In this document: positions 23,254-37,400 of the stretch, piece after piece
How the letters are laid out: each line of letters starts with the position of its first letter
Numbering within the stretch: the stretch's first letter is position 1
Position numbers and translations under genes: made by a program
From: Maylandia zebra
Lineage: Eukaryota; Chordata; Actinopteri; Cichliformes; Cichlidae
Direction: 5' to 3'
DNA length: 64,000 nt
Assembly: GCF_041146795.1 (NCBI RefSeq)
Contig: NC_135177.1
Location: 19,419,560-19,483,559, forward strand
The notes under the pieces: model-generated
What the model was told of the DNA's origin: nothing
Database searches by the model: none
Seen by the model: the letters and a program-made list of their open reading frames with translations, nothing else

Positions 23254-23930
23254 ACTAAACTTACTGGACACTTTATTAGGTATGCCTATTCTAATGCTCA
23301 TGAATGCAAACCTCTAATCAGCCTGTCACGTGCATTTAGCCATTCAGATATGTGATTTAAGGGAAGATGAGTATTTCAAAAAATGGCTTGTTGATGCCAA
23401 ACGTCAGAAGATAATGGACAGAATAGGATGTGAACAGTAACTCAAATAACCACTCGTTACAACCAAAGGTATGCAGAAAAGCATCTCTGAATGCACAGCA
23501 CATTGCTGTAGCATTGTTTAAACATGACATCTTAACTGAGTGCTGTTGCTGACTGTGTCCATCCCTTTATGACCACAGTGTGCTCATCTTCTGACAGCTG
23601 CTTACAGCAGGATAATGCACCATATCACAAAGCTCAAATCATCTCAAACTGGTTTCCTGAACATGACAATGTGTTTGCTGTACTGGCCTCCACAGTCGCC
23701 AGAGCTCAAACCAACAAAGCACCATTGGGATGTTACCGGAACACAAGATATGCATCATGTATGTGCAGCTGACAAATATGCAGAAGCTGTCTGATACTAT
23801 CATGTCAACATGGACCAAAATCTCAGAGGAATGTTTCCAGCACCACGAAGAATCTATGACACAAAGAATTGAGGTAGTTCAAAAGGCAAAAAGAGGTCCA
23901 ACTTGGTACTAGCCATTTTTTCTTTAACCT
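23254..23930 (+). pseudogene. Decayed Tc1/mariner element with transposase C-terminal half
   Basis: It starts after a TA repeat with ACTGGACACTTTATTAGGTA, the end sequence of a common fish Tc1-like family. Two adjacent frames (23569-23772 and 23730-23912) carry transposase pieces: LQQDNAPYHKAQIISNWF, which includes the second catalytic Asp of the DDE/D triad, and then VQLTNMQKLSDTIMSTWTKI with SEECFQHHEESM. A frameshift separates them, and the N-terminal DNA-binding part and the right terminal repeat are missing. It is inactive. Confidence 0.8.
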
Positions 23931-24004
23931 GGCTTAGGAATTAAATATTTAACAGTGCTTAGGTTACACAAATATGTCAACATACTGTTTATAAATATTT
24001 ATAC

Positions 24005-25198
24005 TAGAGATGGCATGATACCACTTTTTTATGTCCGATACCGATATCATAAATTTGGATATCTGCCGATACCGATATGAATCCGATATAGTGTTTTTTA
24101 ATCAACAAAACTGTTTTTTAAATATCTTGCTGCATTTTGCCCAAGTTCATACTCAAGTTTAAAAAAAAAAAAACAACAACACTAAAGCTATTTTGTTATA
24201 CCTGTATGCAAATTTTTTTTTCATAGTTCAGCAATACTGATCAATCTAATAAACTTAAACCTACACCATCCTCCCTATTCTGGTATTTTAAAGAGTACTT
24301 AGCGTAAATATTAAGCAACCTAACTAATAGGGTTCCAACTCCCAGCAACAACAACAAAGAAAAACAGGGAACAACCCCTCACGCTCCACCTCATGATGCT
24401 TAATCGATGTAATCAACCTTAATTTGATGCAGTGTGAAAAAAAAATGCACAGAAATCATTTTTTTCAAGAAATATTAAATAGATTCAACATCTTTCTTTA
24501 ACAGAATTGCAGACTGCACAGATGGTACCTTCCCAAAGCAAAAAGTACTATAGCTTACAAGGGTATATATTAGACTTAATAGTTACTATATACAGTAATG
24601 GACTTCTATTCATTTTACATCAAATTAAAACTTTGGGTGTAACATTCAGATAATTATTTAATAAAAGCTAGACATTTTAAATGAGAATAAGAAAGAAAAG
24701 TATGTCTTTGTGTCTGGTTTCTTCTTTCTGGTGCAAAGTGGGCCAAAAACAAACAAGAGGGACGGACTCGCGACAGAAAAGCCGATCAGCTGATCATTTC
24801 ACGATTGAAGTAGCAACAGGAGAGGGAGGGAGAGAGGCAGTCGCTCCATATATCGGTTGTTAAGCTGGAATGCTTTACAAACATTCAGAGATGAACTTAG
24901 ACACTTGCTTTACTTCTCTCTGGGATAACTTTGTCGGAGATGAAATGCCACATTGGTAGCGAAGCTCCAGATGCTCAACCAGACCACCACAGGTCTTGCA
25001 AGCCACAGCCACTCTATCACATGAGCACACTGCTCCGACGTGCTATGGTTATGAGGCGAGTTACGGCGTGTTGTAAGTTTTGTGAGGCGCTTTCGTGACA
25101 TTTAATGGATCGGATTACATTTTTTATTTCTCTCCGATATCCGATCCAGTAATTTAGGTCAGTATACCGATAAGTAATATCGGATCGGTCCATCTCTA
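24005..25198. mobile_element. hAT-like element, 1.2 kb, with 8 bp target duplication
   Basis: The ends TAGAGATGG and CCATCTCTA are inverted. ATTTATAC is duplicated on both sides (23997-24004 and 25199-25206). Subterminal clusters of CCGATACCGATATC-like motifs occur near both ends and are typical transposase-binding repeats. The interior has no intact transposase; a 63-codon frame at 24910-25101 on the minus strand is unrecognised. This is a non-autonomous hAT-type copy. Confidence 0.8.
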
Positions 25199-25206
25199 AT
25201 TTATAC

Positions 25207-27290
25207 TCTTACAAATGTTGAATAATGTAGCTCAGCAGCCTTTAAAATTTCCAATCAATAAAATAACTCTCATGAAACAAAAGATCCTGGCACTGATTAA
25301 CATCCATATGCTGTAGAGCTACAGAGGACACATTGGTGCAGCATACACATCCTACTTCTGAGGTAGTCATTTCTTGCTCTATGAAACTCAATGCTATCTG
25401 TACAGGAAGACCCTCCTTGTTTTATGTTTATGTGTTGTGGATGTTGGATTAAGTGTCTAAGGACTCTGGGAAGAATAGCCTAGGCCGACGCTGATGCTAA
25501 TGGGGATCCTGATTAAACAAACAAACCTGTAATGACCATAATCTGGTCACAGAATATGAATGATGATAACAATGACTGCGAGGCTAATATAATGAAGGTG
25601 TTAAGGGCTTTTAATGTGTACTAAACAAATCAACACATAATGCTCCCACTTTAATATTAAATTGGCAGCACCTCATTTGGAGGCCATTGTGGGCCATTAA
25701 TGTATTCTGACATATGTGGACAAGAACGTTTGTTTTGGAGGAAATCATTTCATTGACAGGGGTGCAAAAAACTTACACCTGGAATTCATTTAAATGCATG
25801 AATGTAAATAAGAAGCAAAACTCAAAAACTTTGACCTGAGTTTTGCTGGCGAGATAATCAGGTGCCTCCAGCGTAGACGTCATAAATAAATAGCTGTTTC
25901 ACAGTCCAAATGGCTAATGAATTTCTTCCAACTGTTGCTATGCTCTAGATATTTTAATGTATTGCTAGACTGGCACGACAGCACATGCACAAAGGTGCCC
26001 AATTGTGTTTTTCCTTTAATGTCTTTGTGCCCAATTGAGGCAGAAGATTAGCTCTATCATTCTGTCATGTCATCCAGCACAAAACACCACCGCATTCTTT
26101 TTCTCTATTAGAACTGCAATTTATGCTGCGTGACATGAAGGCTGCCTTCACGCTGTCACGGTCAGTCGAGGATGGCACACAAACACAGGAAATAAATCCA
26201 CAGTGACAAAGCGTAATTCATCACTTTCATCACTTCAGTTGTGGGGGAAAAAAAGACAGGAGAAAAAAAAGGAAAAGGCATTGTATTCGCTCCACTTTGA
26301 CAAGCTCACTCCCACTTCTTATGTCATCACTGGTAGCAGCTGACAGATTACTCTGCGGCATCAACAGAATATTTTTACTGATACAAATCTGGCAGACGTC
26401 AGCTATAGGACAATGATAATATTCTGCTATAGTTAACATGCATCGCACAGCGGGGAACTCGCGCAACACGCTGCTTCTGTGAATAGTTCTTGCCAAGAGA
26501 ATAGCTGAACATGGTAACTTATCAAGTCCAGTGAATAATTCACAGATGCCTGCCAAAATGTGTTCTATCAAAAACATTTTGTCTCATTAACACATTCACT
26601 GGTACTATGAAATTATGTGTTAGGCTAAGTGTAAGGTGCTGTTAAAATGACTTTCTCTCCCTGACACAGCTCAGATGGTACCTGCCCCCTCAAGCCATCT
26701 GAGCAGTGTAGACATCTGTGAGCATTAACCTGCCAAGAACAAGTCTAATGTAAAAATATCATAAATATTCTGAGATGGAAAGACAGCTGAAGGGTCATTT
26801 TGACTGGCTGTGAAAGGCTTTTATGTCAACTTTGAGCCAAGTTTTTCTTGTCTAAGTGAAAATGTCATGTGTACACTGGAGGCTCTGTGCTTCTTGTGTT
26901 TTCCCTTTTACCTCGCTCTGAGAAGACTGAAACGCTGCTGTCAACACATGACACCTGGGGAAAGAGCACTGCTTACCAAAGCCATCTGCTCAAAGTTTTT
27001 GTTGGAGTGACAGGGTGTCCAGCAAAACTGAGAACCAAACAAACTTCATACATAGCACTGTCAGTTAACTTTCATTTAGTTACTGGCAGCTATTAAAAAA
27101 AATAAGCGTCTTACTTTTGAGCAGTCATGGATGTTGCCATGTTATCTGCCTGTCTTGTGGTTTTGGTTCTTCATTATCTGTAAAGACAATATGCAAAAAA
27201 TAAGCTGTAGATTCATATCTGCATTTATCGCATATGAAGTGCAACAAGCTGAGAAATGTTTATCTCTGCAATCTTTCACCACTACACACT
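25207..27290. other. Intergenic DNA, no gene seen
   Basis: No supported exon was found. A segment near 25440-25510 (TAATGGGGATCCTGATTAAAC) resembles the 3' tail of a fish LINE but is too short to classify. Confidence 0.45.
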
Positions 27291-27292
27291 TA

Positions 27293-28265
27293 CTAGTTCC
27301 AGGTTAGATTCCCTTTATGCCTTCTGAACTGCCTTAATTCTGCGTCGCATAGATTCAACAAGGTGCGATTTTGGTCCACATGACTGCATAACATGGTTGC
27401 TGCAGATTTATCAGCTGCACATCCAATGATGTGACTCTCACTTTCAACCACATCCCAAAGGTGCTCTGTTGGATTGAGATCTGGTGACTGTGGAGACTAT
27501 TTGACTACAGTGAATTCTTTTTTATGTTCAAATATGGGATGATCTGAAATTTTGGACACGATACATTAACCTCCTGTAAGGAGCCATCAGAAGATGGGTA
27601 CACTGTAGTTAATAAAGGGATTAACATGGTCAGCAACAACACTGAGGTCGGCTGTGGTGTTTAAATGATATTCAGGTCATCCTAAGAGGTTCACAAGGTG
27701 CCGACAAAATACTCCCCACACCATTACACCAACAGCAACAGTCTGAATTGTTGATTTAAATCAAGATGGATCCATGCTTTTATGTTGTTTACCCCAAATT
27801 CTAATCGTACCATCCAGCAGAAATCAAGACTCAGACCAGGCAACTTTTTTCTTCCAATTTTCTGTTGTTCTGTTTTGAGATTCAATGTGTGTATCCAGAG
27901 ATGCTTTTCTCCACACTTTGTAACGAGTGGTTATTTGGGTTACGGTTGAGCGGTCTGGCCAGACTTGTCACTTAGGGAACTGCTGCTCACTGGATAATTT
28001 CTCTTTTTCAGACATTCCCTGTAGAGGTTGTTATGCGGGAAAATTTCAGTAGGTCAGGAATTTCTGAGATACTCAGACCAGCCTGTCTGGCACCAACAAA
28101 CTTGGTACTTAAAAGACACTTAAGCCACCATTCTGATGATCGGCTCAAACTTCAGTAGGTCATCTTAACCATGTCTATATGCCTAAATGGAATGAGATGC
28201 TGCCATGTGATTGGCTGATTAGATTTTCACATTAATGAGCAACTGAACCAGTATAACTAATGCTA
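27293..28265 (-). pseudogene. Decayed Tc1/mariner copy, minus strand
   Basis: The reverse complement reads through the same family as 23254-23930. Around 27300-27490 it matches the end of the transposase gene (CAGATCTCAATCCAACAGAGC, equivalent to the PDLNPIEHLWD region, then the AEQL-type tail). Around 27880-28270 it matches the N-terminal and 5' non-coding part, ending near GCCACATGGCAGCATCTC-like sequence that this family carries. Many stops and small indels make it inactive. Length is about 970 bp, close to a full element. Confidence 0.65.
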
Positions 28266-28269
28266 AAAC

Positions 28270-30945
28270 TGAGAACACACAAGATTTTCATATGTAAAAC
28301 ACAAAAATTGAAGTGCTCAGATACACCATGAGATACTTTACTTGGCTATCTCAGTTCTACCTATGAATCTATCTTGCCAATTATATTATTAAAACACTGT
28401 TCACATGTTGAAGAACCAATAATACTGTTCTGATAATATTATAACAGTGTAATGAATCATTCTGCCTTGTGAGCATATTCTGGGTAGGCCTGTGTACTTT
28501 TTTTTACGTCTTTCACTTGCAGTGGAGTATTTATTAGTGTCGTTTGCTTGCTCCCTGCTCTGAATGCTTCTTTCACCTCTAATGCAAAGCAGCTCTGAGA
28601 ATTAATTAACCGAAGTTCTGTGTTGAGATTTTTCTTTTCACAAACAGACTACTTAAAGTTCTAATTACACTCCTAGTTTCTGCTCTTAACCCCGTGAGTG
28701 TGTCATTCCGCTCCTTGTTTAAAAGCTATACGTATATTAGCCCGTCTAAGTAATGAATAGTCTACTTTGTGACAAGGAGTGATGCTATCTGGTTGGCTGA
28801 CGAGTTCTTTAATAATGACTTTAACGCTTCAACCGACTTCGATGAGATCATACATTCGCAAGCGAGTCTATTTATAGGCGCCAGCCTGCACTACAATACC
28901 CCACATCTTGGAACTAATAACAGTCTGCGAAACCAGCAATGATGAGGTCACTTAGTAATTCAGAAAAAAAAAACATTTCCAGTATTGTGGTTGTGTGAAG
29001 AATGTCACGAATTGCTCTAATACTCACAGTTCCGGTCCACTTTTACTGGCGGACTCACAATCGATTAGAGGACGACCACCTGTGACTGCAGAACAACGGT
29101 TAACCGTTCAAATATTAATGCGCTGAACTCGCTGTCTAGCATACTGTACAGCGAACTTGCCGTTAACATACAGCATATTGTTCTTACACAGCTGGCTGCT
29201 AAAACCTATATATTAGTTAATACTTTGTTTGTACCCTCTAAGCTATCTTATGAAAGCTCTCACATACTCTTAAGTATTTCACAGCAACACTTGTATGAAA
29301 CACACTAGTTTTATACGTGTATTTTTTGTCACTTAAAAAGGCTTAAATGAACTCTTTCACTACCTCGGGCGCACGGTTGAGGGTTTGATGTGCAGAATGT
29401 GAAGATAGCTCTCTGCAGGGGGATGAGGATGCAACGGGATGAAGCTATAAAAAGCCTTAGCTACTTCGTCGAAACAGGGCATAGAAATCCCAGCCAGGGT
29501 AGTGGCAGACTGAGCAGTCTGTCTGCTCCGCTGTCCTCTGATAATCGCAGTTGACGGAGAAACGAGGGCAGCTCCGGTCGCTGAGTGTCCTCAGCAGGTG
29601 CATCGCTAACTTCATAAATCAACTTCCTTTGTGGAAAAAAGATCTTTTAACTGGTGTTATAATTTGAGCTTTACAGCTAGTGTGCAAATAATCTGTGTAA
29701 CCTTTACTCTTTTATTATTATTATTACTATTATTATTATTATTATTATTATCAGTCACTCTAATTAGAAATCAGAGCACTAGTACTGATAATAGGGCTTT
29801 GGGACACTAGTGTCTGTTGTTAAGGGGCTATTATTTTTTTGTTATTGCATAACATAAAATTCCAAAGTGAGTGTTTTGACAGCTGCATACACTTTGCAGT
29901 GATGCACCATCTAAAAATAGCACATACAGCGTCTAATAACAAGATCATTAAAATGGAAACAGCGCCATCTACTGGTAATTACATTGAATGCATTCAGCTA
30001 TAAATTAAGAACATATTAACAAATGTTGAGATGCCCGGTTGTCAGACAAGTTCGCATTGTCATTTTATTTTATTTTTTTTAAAGCATGCTCTCAGTCACT
30101 GTCACTGTGCTCCTTCCCTTGCTTCAAAGTCATGAAAGAACAATGAAGCTTTGCATCCCCCCCCCCCCCCCCCCCCCCTTCTGATTGCCATTTGGTAAAA
30201 AGGAGATGCTTTTATCTCAGGCAGGAACAATGCCTCACTGATTATGTGATTAGCAGAAATTATATGCAGATTTGTCACCGTTATAAATCTGCAGCTGTCC
30301 GTGGACTCACATTTTTATTTGTCACTTCAAAGCATTCTTCAGTAGCTTGCCTTATTTTACTGTTCAGACCCACGGATAAATGTCCTCCTTTTAAGAGAAC
30401 AAACCCCAGATCATCTGTTTTCACTTTTTTTTTCCCACATCACTGCTCAGATGTTTATATGTCTCCAGTTTGGTCTTGTTCATGAAATCAATGCTACTTT
30501 AATTCATTTAAGGTTTTGCTGAGCTCTCTTCTTTACAAACATTAAGAAGACGGTGTATAACTTGTTGAAAATCTAAGCTTTGGGTCTATATCAGCATTCC
30601 AAGAACAGTGGTGGGAAACAGGGAGATGAAATCTCTTCCGATCTTGTCACTTTCCTCCAGCAGCTGGGACTGGCCCAGTGGGTGACACCACTTTCATCCC
30701 AGAATCCCTACTGTCCAGCTGTGTGCTATCTCTCATCCTGACATCTGGAGAGGCAGGGGCACAGCCAAATATCAGTGCATCTGAGGCATGATCCTGCAGC
30801 TTGCCTGTGTCTCTGCAAGGGACCCCAGAGCTCGCATCTGGCCTCTAAAGACCGTGTCATTTGACAGCAATATTATGTGAGCTTTGTCTTCACAGGTATG
30901 TATATATACAACCAATCAGAATTTCTGCATTTGAACTACTTGGGG
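28270..30945. other. Intergenic DNA with a possible orphan promoter
   Basis: Mostly non-coding. The part at 28.7-29.6 kb is less AT-rich and holds TATA-like boxes, including TATAAAAAG at 29446-29454, about 30 bp upstream of sequence that could be a leader ending in CAGCAG|GTGCAT near 29596. A TTA trinucleotide repeat lies at about 29714-29751 and a 22-base C run at 30157-30178. No coding exon could be attached. Confidence 0.4.
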
Positions 30946-30949
30946 AAAA

Positions 30950-31810
30950 ATGCAGCGCTGTGAAAAAGTATTTGCACCGTTAATATCAACACTTCACCGA
31001 GTTCCTTTGATTCCTCAGAGGCCTCCAATGGAAGACAAAACACTGATCAGTAGACCATTTAACACTTTATTACTTCTAGAAGGGAGATGCGTCCTGCATG
31101 ACACGCTGCCGCGGATCTCAAAATGGCAGTGTGCCTATAACAGTTTTATTACAGAAGCTCTCTCATTCTAGTCTAAACAACAGTGTCTCAGTAACTTTCC
31201 ACTAGAGATGGTCTCCTCTTATCTACTTTTTCCCAGACAAGCGTGAGCAAGAGTCTGCAGCTTTCTACTCCCCAAGGACACATGGTCTCATACCTTTATT
31301 TTCAGGGCTGTGTCCACTTAATACTACACTATATAACTTTATAACACTTATTAATAAAAACGCATAGCAATGAAAAATTATTTATTCCCAATAGTTCATA
31401 TATGTACACAATATGAACATGTACATGTTTCTGATATCCTGAGAAAATGCCTTTCTAAAATTATGCTTTCAGTTATTGAGGGAAAGAAGCTATGCAAACC
31501 TACCTGGCCCAGTGTGAAAAGGGAATTGCCCACACTTGTTAAATCAGAAATTGGCTGTGATTTACCAGATTTTTTGCAAAGCCAAGTTCAATTACACAAG
31601 CCCAATTACTGCCAGACGTATTGCATCAAGAAAACACTTAAATAGGACCTGTCTGACAAAGTAGAGATCAAAAAGATCTTAAAATGCAACACATCATGCC
31701 ACAATCTAAAGAAACTCAAGAACAAATTAGAAACAAAGATACTGATATCTACCAGTCTGGAAAAACCAAGAGAGATATGTATACTTAAAAAGATTTTTTA
31801 TAACAGTCCC
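30950..31810 (+). pseudogene. Decayed Tc1-like element, 5' half with transposase start
   Basis: GTGAAAAAGTATTTGCACC at 30959 and CCCAATTACTGCCAGACG near 31600 are hallmark non-coding parts of a widespread fish Tc1-like family. The transposase start ATGCCACAATCTAAAGAAAC at 31696 begins MPQSKETQEQIRNK, as in that family, but decays after about 25 codons. The catalytic half is absent. Confidence 0.65.
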
Positions 31811-34130
31811 ATCTGACATAAGTACTGAGAGGATTTATTCTACTGGTTCTCTCATATTTATGACAAAAAGGTATATGATGATATACGTTCGGTGGGTTTT
31901 AGTGAATAGAGTCATCTTGTAAAACTGGAAATCTAGCTCAGAAGCAGAAAAATCTTAATTGAACCTTGAAAAAAATGACATTATACATATTGTCTCAAGC
32001 TATGGTTTAAAATATTCCTTCAAACCTTCAATAAATGTTTCTACTGTTTAGGTTATGCATCTACTTTAATATAAGAACATAGTTAAAATTTTTTATTCCA
32101 TATCAAAAGCTCAAGGTTATTAGGTTATTTTATATTTTTTGTAGTATATATCCTTCGTTCTGTGGCCGTCTCTTTTACAAGCACGCCCCACAAGGGGTCC
32201 TGTAAACAAGAAGAATGTAAATACAAGGTCAGGGGGCAGTTTTTAAAGCATGCTGGAAATTGGGGAGGTATGTGTGTAAGCATCTGTTTTCTTCATTTAT
32301 GCTTTTACTGTGTTTCTTCTCTTCCTAATTGAGTTGGTGGGAACCTCCCCTCCGTCACAGCCCTGGCAGTGAGAAAGTACCCCCACTGGGGATACTTTGG
32401 CCTTTGGGAGGGCTTAGAGACAGATCCAGGAGGATTACCCCAAGCAAAGGTGACCAGTCTATATCCAAAATCATCCACATAGCTGCAACGGTGTTTTTTT
32501 TCCATCTCCCCCAACCTGTAAATCCACTGCACTGAAATGTGAAACTACCCCCAAAAGTCAGTGAACATAGCCCCCATTCTTTCACCAAAGCCCTGCTACC
32601 TTCATCACTAACTGGCTGTGCCATGCCGCTTTTTTTTTTTGAAGTCCTAATGGATTGGTTGGATAGTAAACACTATGACCTCTTACACCTCTAGGCAAAT
32701 GCCTGAATAGTGAAAGAGTTGCACTAAAAGCATATTAATGACACGATTTTCTCACAAAGAACAATTGCACTTTATAATCAGTACAAGTGTTATTAATCTT
32801 TTACTGTTGTAGAATACTATGAATTAGAATTAGTATTTATTGTTATTATTAATACATGAAATATAATTAGATTAGGTGCCTTACTTGCAGTGACAGTCAT
32901 TTACACAATACAACATTGCATGTAACACATAACACTATTTTATTAGAACACCACCACACGTGTTGCATTAATGCACATCATAATGACTATTACATATGGT
33001 GCCATCAGGGCGTTTGATGCCCTGCTTGCTAGCAGATAGAAACTCCTCTTCATTCTGCTATTCTTGAAATGCTATGTACTCTGTGAACTATTGACTCTAC
33101 CAGAAATGCCTAGAGCTATCCTCGCCTCTATGACAGAACCACAGAGTCAGTAAGGACACCATAAAGAGACAACTTTTGCATCCCTGCCCTTTTGTTTTGT
33201 GCTTCCTGTCATTCCTGTTAGTCCTGTCTGTAGTGTCCTACCGGAAAAGAGGAAATGATGTAAATGTTGCATTCCACAAATGATTCAAATGTAAAAAACA
33301 AAACAAAACAAAAAAGGCAGCCTTGTCTTCAGGATTAATGATGCAGAGACTTGTTTTGTGTAAAAGGATTTTGTTGTCTAATCCTGTTAAAGCTCTAGGA
33401 TCAGTAACACTTGTACATGAATAGGGGTGCTCTGAATATTTTTAACTAATGCAAAAGAAGGGCAGCCGACAAAAAATAATATTTAAATCACAAATCACTC
33501 CCCACCACCAAAACACATACATAAAATAAAATATTGTTTTAAATTGATTGCCATAAGCTAAAAGAGTTCCACTGCTTGTAGTTAAAAGGGAAGTCACTAG
33601 GTGGCCGTATTTCATCAAATTTCGGTGTTGGATCAGTAGACCTGAAACCCATTTCGCATTTTAGGACCGCCAGTAATTCACAGTTTTAATAAGTCAGTTT
33701 TAATAAATTTCAGATCTATTTTACTGTTGTCGCCGTAAAATAAATAGATAGTACTGTTTTGTGTTTGTGTTGTGTGTTTGCTTACCTTTAAAAAAAAAAA
33801 AAGTTTCCAGGAGGCCCCCGTCAGCCCGGAGAACTCGTATTACTGCTGTCAACACTTGACTCCCAGTGGCATCCATGGAGTTGCTGCAGCGGTTGCATGG
33901 TTGTCGCACTTGTGCAACTTCAGGATGAGTCACAGTTAGTAAATAGAAAAACATTCAGCTGTTCTCAAAACCACGTTATTCAGAGCAGTGCACCATGGGT
34001 AAATTACAATGTTAATAAATGTCACGTGGAATATAGAGTTTAAAATTGCTCCTTATAGAAAATATCTACACTTATAAGCGCTGAGGGCAGTGCAATATTC
34101 AACAAAGTGCGTCTGTGCTGTTACAGAATG
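31811..34130. other. Upstream region of ankrd28, no gene seen
   Basis: Three overlapping open frames at 32305-32624 have no protein signature. Short A/T runs are the only other structure noted. Confidence 0.45.
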
Positions 34131-34428
34131 CAGCTGGCAACAACCAATCAGCGATTCCCTTACTGACATCTAGAGCGCTCTTAGCCTATCGGATTGCGTC
34201 TTTTCGGCGAGGTGAAATATGGTGGCGGCAATGTTATGGAGTTTCCGCTACTCCTCTCGCTTTCATGCCATCAGGTTAGGAAGCTAGCTAGCGAGCGAGC
34301 TAAGCTAGAGTCACGCTAGGCCTCCAGCAAAACCAGCGGCAGAAGCAACCGAGATCACACGCTGCTGTTCGGAAGGAGACAAGTATTCCTTTATGAACCT
34401 GCATGAGAGCTGTTAAAATACCACAAAT
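34131..34428 (+). promoter_or_regulatory. ankrd28: ankrd28 promoter and 5' untranslated leader
   Basis: GC content rises sharply. A CCAAT box (AACCAATCAGCG, 34141-34152) and a YY1-like AATATGGTGGCGGC (about 34216-34229) precede a leader with no TATA box, as expected for a broadly expressed gene. The leader runs straight into the start codon at 34429; the transcription start is not fixed by the sequence. Confidence 0.55.
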
Positions 34429-37400
34429 ATGGTGGTTCTCAAAATTCGAGACCAGGTAAGTAATGGCTGGTGTTAGAGGTTTACCGTAAGTTTGAGCAAG
34501 TGGCCGGCTAATGTTAGCCTCGATTTCAGCGCTCGCCAGCGCAATGTAATTCGAGTCTTTCGAGCCTGACTCTGAAACGGAAGCATTTCCTTAATCTAGA
34601 ATTTGAATTGTCCTCGATGAGGTGAAAGCTGGCTGAAGTACTGCGTGTAACATTCGAAGCCCCGTTGTTGTTCCCATCACGTTTGCACTCCGACATGTAC
34701 TTAAATGGCTGTTGAGTTAAAAAGCAGCTAATGATGTTGTATTTATTTCCAGCAATTAGCCCGAGCCTGCGTGAAATGCATCCAGCGACTCACTTGTGAA
34801 GTGACTAGTTAGCATATTGTGAGACAACAATGCTAAATTGTGTTTGTGCAGTCGCTTACGAGCAATTCTAGCGTTATTGATAAACAATAATTTCCTCTCT
34901 GTTGCTGTTACAGTGAGATTATTGTCATGACAGCCAAAGCGATCTGTTGATTGTGACATTACTGTGACAGCTAAACGTTTGTGGTTATATTTATGTTAGC
35001 AAAACCAACTAGTGATGTTTGTGGCAGCTGTAGGTTTAGAAAACCCTTAAATAACGATATAGTTTTTGTTCACTGATTCACCAAACTATGTTATTTGGTG
35101 TCACAGTGGGGCAGGATAATGGAGTGATTGGATCTGAGCGGAGCTTTGTGCTAGTTTGGTGACTTTATTGTGTTCAAGAGGATTTATAACACTGTTACAG
35201 TTAAGCTATGCCTGTAATCAGACCTCTTTAGTGTGTGCCCTTATAGAAAAACTCAAAAATATATAAAACAAGACAGTTTCTATTAGCTAGTATTCGCATA
35301 CTCTATACCCATGTGTACCGCGTTACTGGGGAAAAATGCAGGTAAACTGCTGTGTAATGCTTTAATATATGAGGGCAATGGCAGTGTGACAGTAGACGTG
35401 TCATTTTAAACTCTGCAAAAAAAAACACTTGACACCTACTTCGTGAAAACCAGAATAGCTCAGTGTTATCATTTTAAGGGTTTTGTTTTGCACATGCCTG
35501 CTATTCTGTGACATATGTACGCGCATGTGTCTTTTATGGTCTGTGTGTGCTTGAATGATCTGGGCTCCTGTGAGCCGGTGGAAGTTGCCAAAGAGCTGTC
35601 TCCATGGTGATGGTATTAACTAGCTTGGCTTGTATGAGGAGAGGAGGCACACAGTCCAGCAGTGAGAGAAGAGCATAGAAAATCTCCTACACCACCACCA
35701 CTCATGCAGGACACGGAGAACTGAAAACAACAAAATGCAGATCTGTCCTTCTTTTTTGTTTTTAACATGGCGCAAATAGTGTTCGAACCACAAGAGTCTG
35801 CTTGTTGGCTGAATTTGTCCCCAGTAACTCTAACCTGCTTTGTGCCCTGCAGACATTCATGGGCATTATAATAACTAAACGAGTTCATTGTCCTTGTGTT
35901 TAAAAAAAAAAAAAAGAAAGAAAAAGCCACTGTATGCTGCTTGCTTGCTCGCTTTTGAGATGGCAGTCGTGGTTGTACAAGTTTGTAATGTCGTGATTGC
36001 TTCAATATGTCGCTGGGAATAATCCACCCATGGCACCGCATATGTGTTGAATAGCTGTTGAGGGCTTATCCATAGCAGGGTGACCTTGATAGATTTAAAA
36101 AAAAAAAAATGAAATAACAACAATGACCCTTACAATGTTTGACATTTGGCTTATATGAAGTAAACTCAGCAATTTCCCTTACTTTATTGTATATCTTTTC
36201 TGTCAGGTAGAGGTATAAATTCTTGGTTCTGTATTTAACTTCATGAAGCATGAGTCACTAAAAGGCATCAGGAAGTAGTACTGCAAAACCAGATGATTGC
36301 AAGTATACGTAGTTGTGCTTGATTAATGTTTTAAAGTGGGTTTCTGAAGATGCACTTTCATAAACCAAATGTCTTTTGCACATACAAACTGCATGCATGC
36401 ACATTAACCTAATTGACTAGCTGGGCAGCCTGCTAAGTTGAATGATTGAATACTAATGAATGCATGTACCCTGTATATTGCATCATTTTACCTGTACAAT
36501 GGAAAGCAAAGAGAGGAGTCATTAAGTTCAGTGTTTTTGTTTTCTCTCAGCTAGTAGACTTATTTGGTATGTTTTGAGTTATTTTAAGCCAAAATCTATT
36601 TCAGGCACGTAAAGGTTATGAGTACATAATAGTGGTGTGAGGATCGATACTAAAGTATTGATTCTGTCAATACCAGATATTTATGTTCTAGAATCCATGC
36701 TCATATTAAAATATCAATATTTTATTAATTTGGGGTAAATTAGGAGTTTATGATTAACAGGAACACAGTGGAAAGTAACTATATTATTAGGATTTTCTAA
36801 ATGATTTGTATGAACTACTCCTCCTTCCGCTTGTCATAGTGATGCGAAATACAGCTGTATAAATGCATCGCTCGCTCAGGTGATGATCGTAAGCAGAGTC
36901 ATGCGTGGAGCCGTTTCAGCTCCACAAACAGCCAAGACGTGGTTTGTGACACAAAAGTAAATCATTACACGGAATATGATGATGAGTTTATGATGAGGCT
37001 AACTGAAGAAGAGGTGAGGGACAGGTGCTGCTAGGAAGTCCTTTGGTGCTACAGGCAGATACTTTCCAGGTACAGAGAGGGAAAATGTGGAGCTGTTGGT
37101 GATGTGTAACACTAAAAATACAATTCAAACATACATAAGATAGATAATAACATGTATCTAGGAAATGTTTCTCAGCTTTATTATTATTTTAAATCAGTCA
37201 TATATGTTTTTAATTGTTAATTGAATCCTTTTAAAATGTAGGCATTGAATTTTCAGGCTTTTTTTTTTTTTTTGCCTTTTTTTGCTTTTTTTCTTATATA
37301 TAATTCTTCATAATTGAATGATAAGAGCAAGAAGTCTGATGTCATGTATCCATTATGAAGGTATATTTTGAAAGACAATACTTTGGATTTTCTAAACACA

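Noticed and set aside
32305-32624. Three overlapping open frames on both strands
   Set aside because: No domain, no codon bias and no splice or promoter context; taken as chance.
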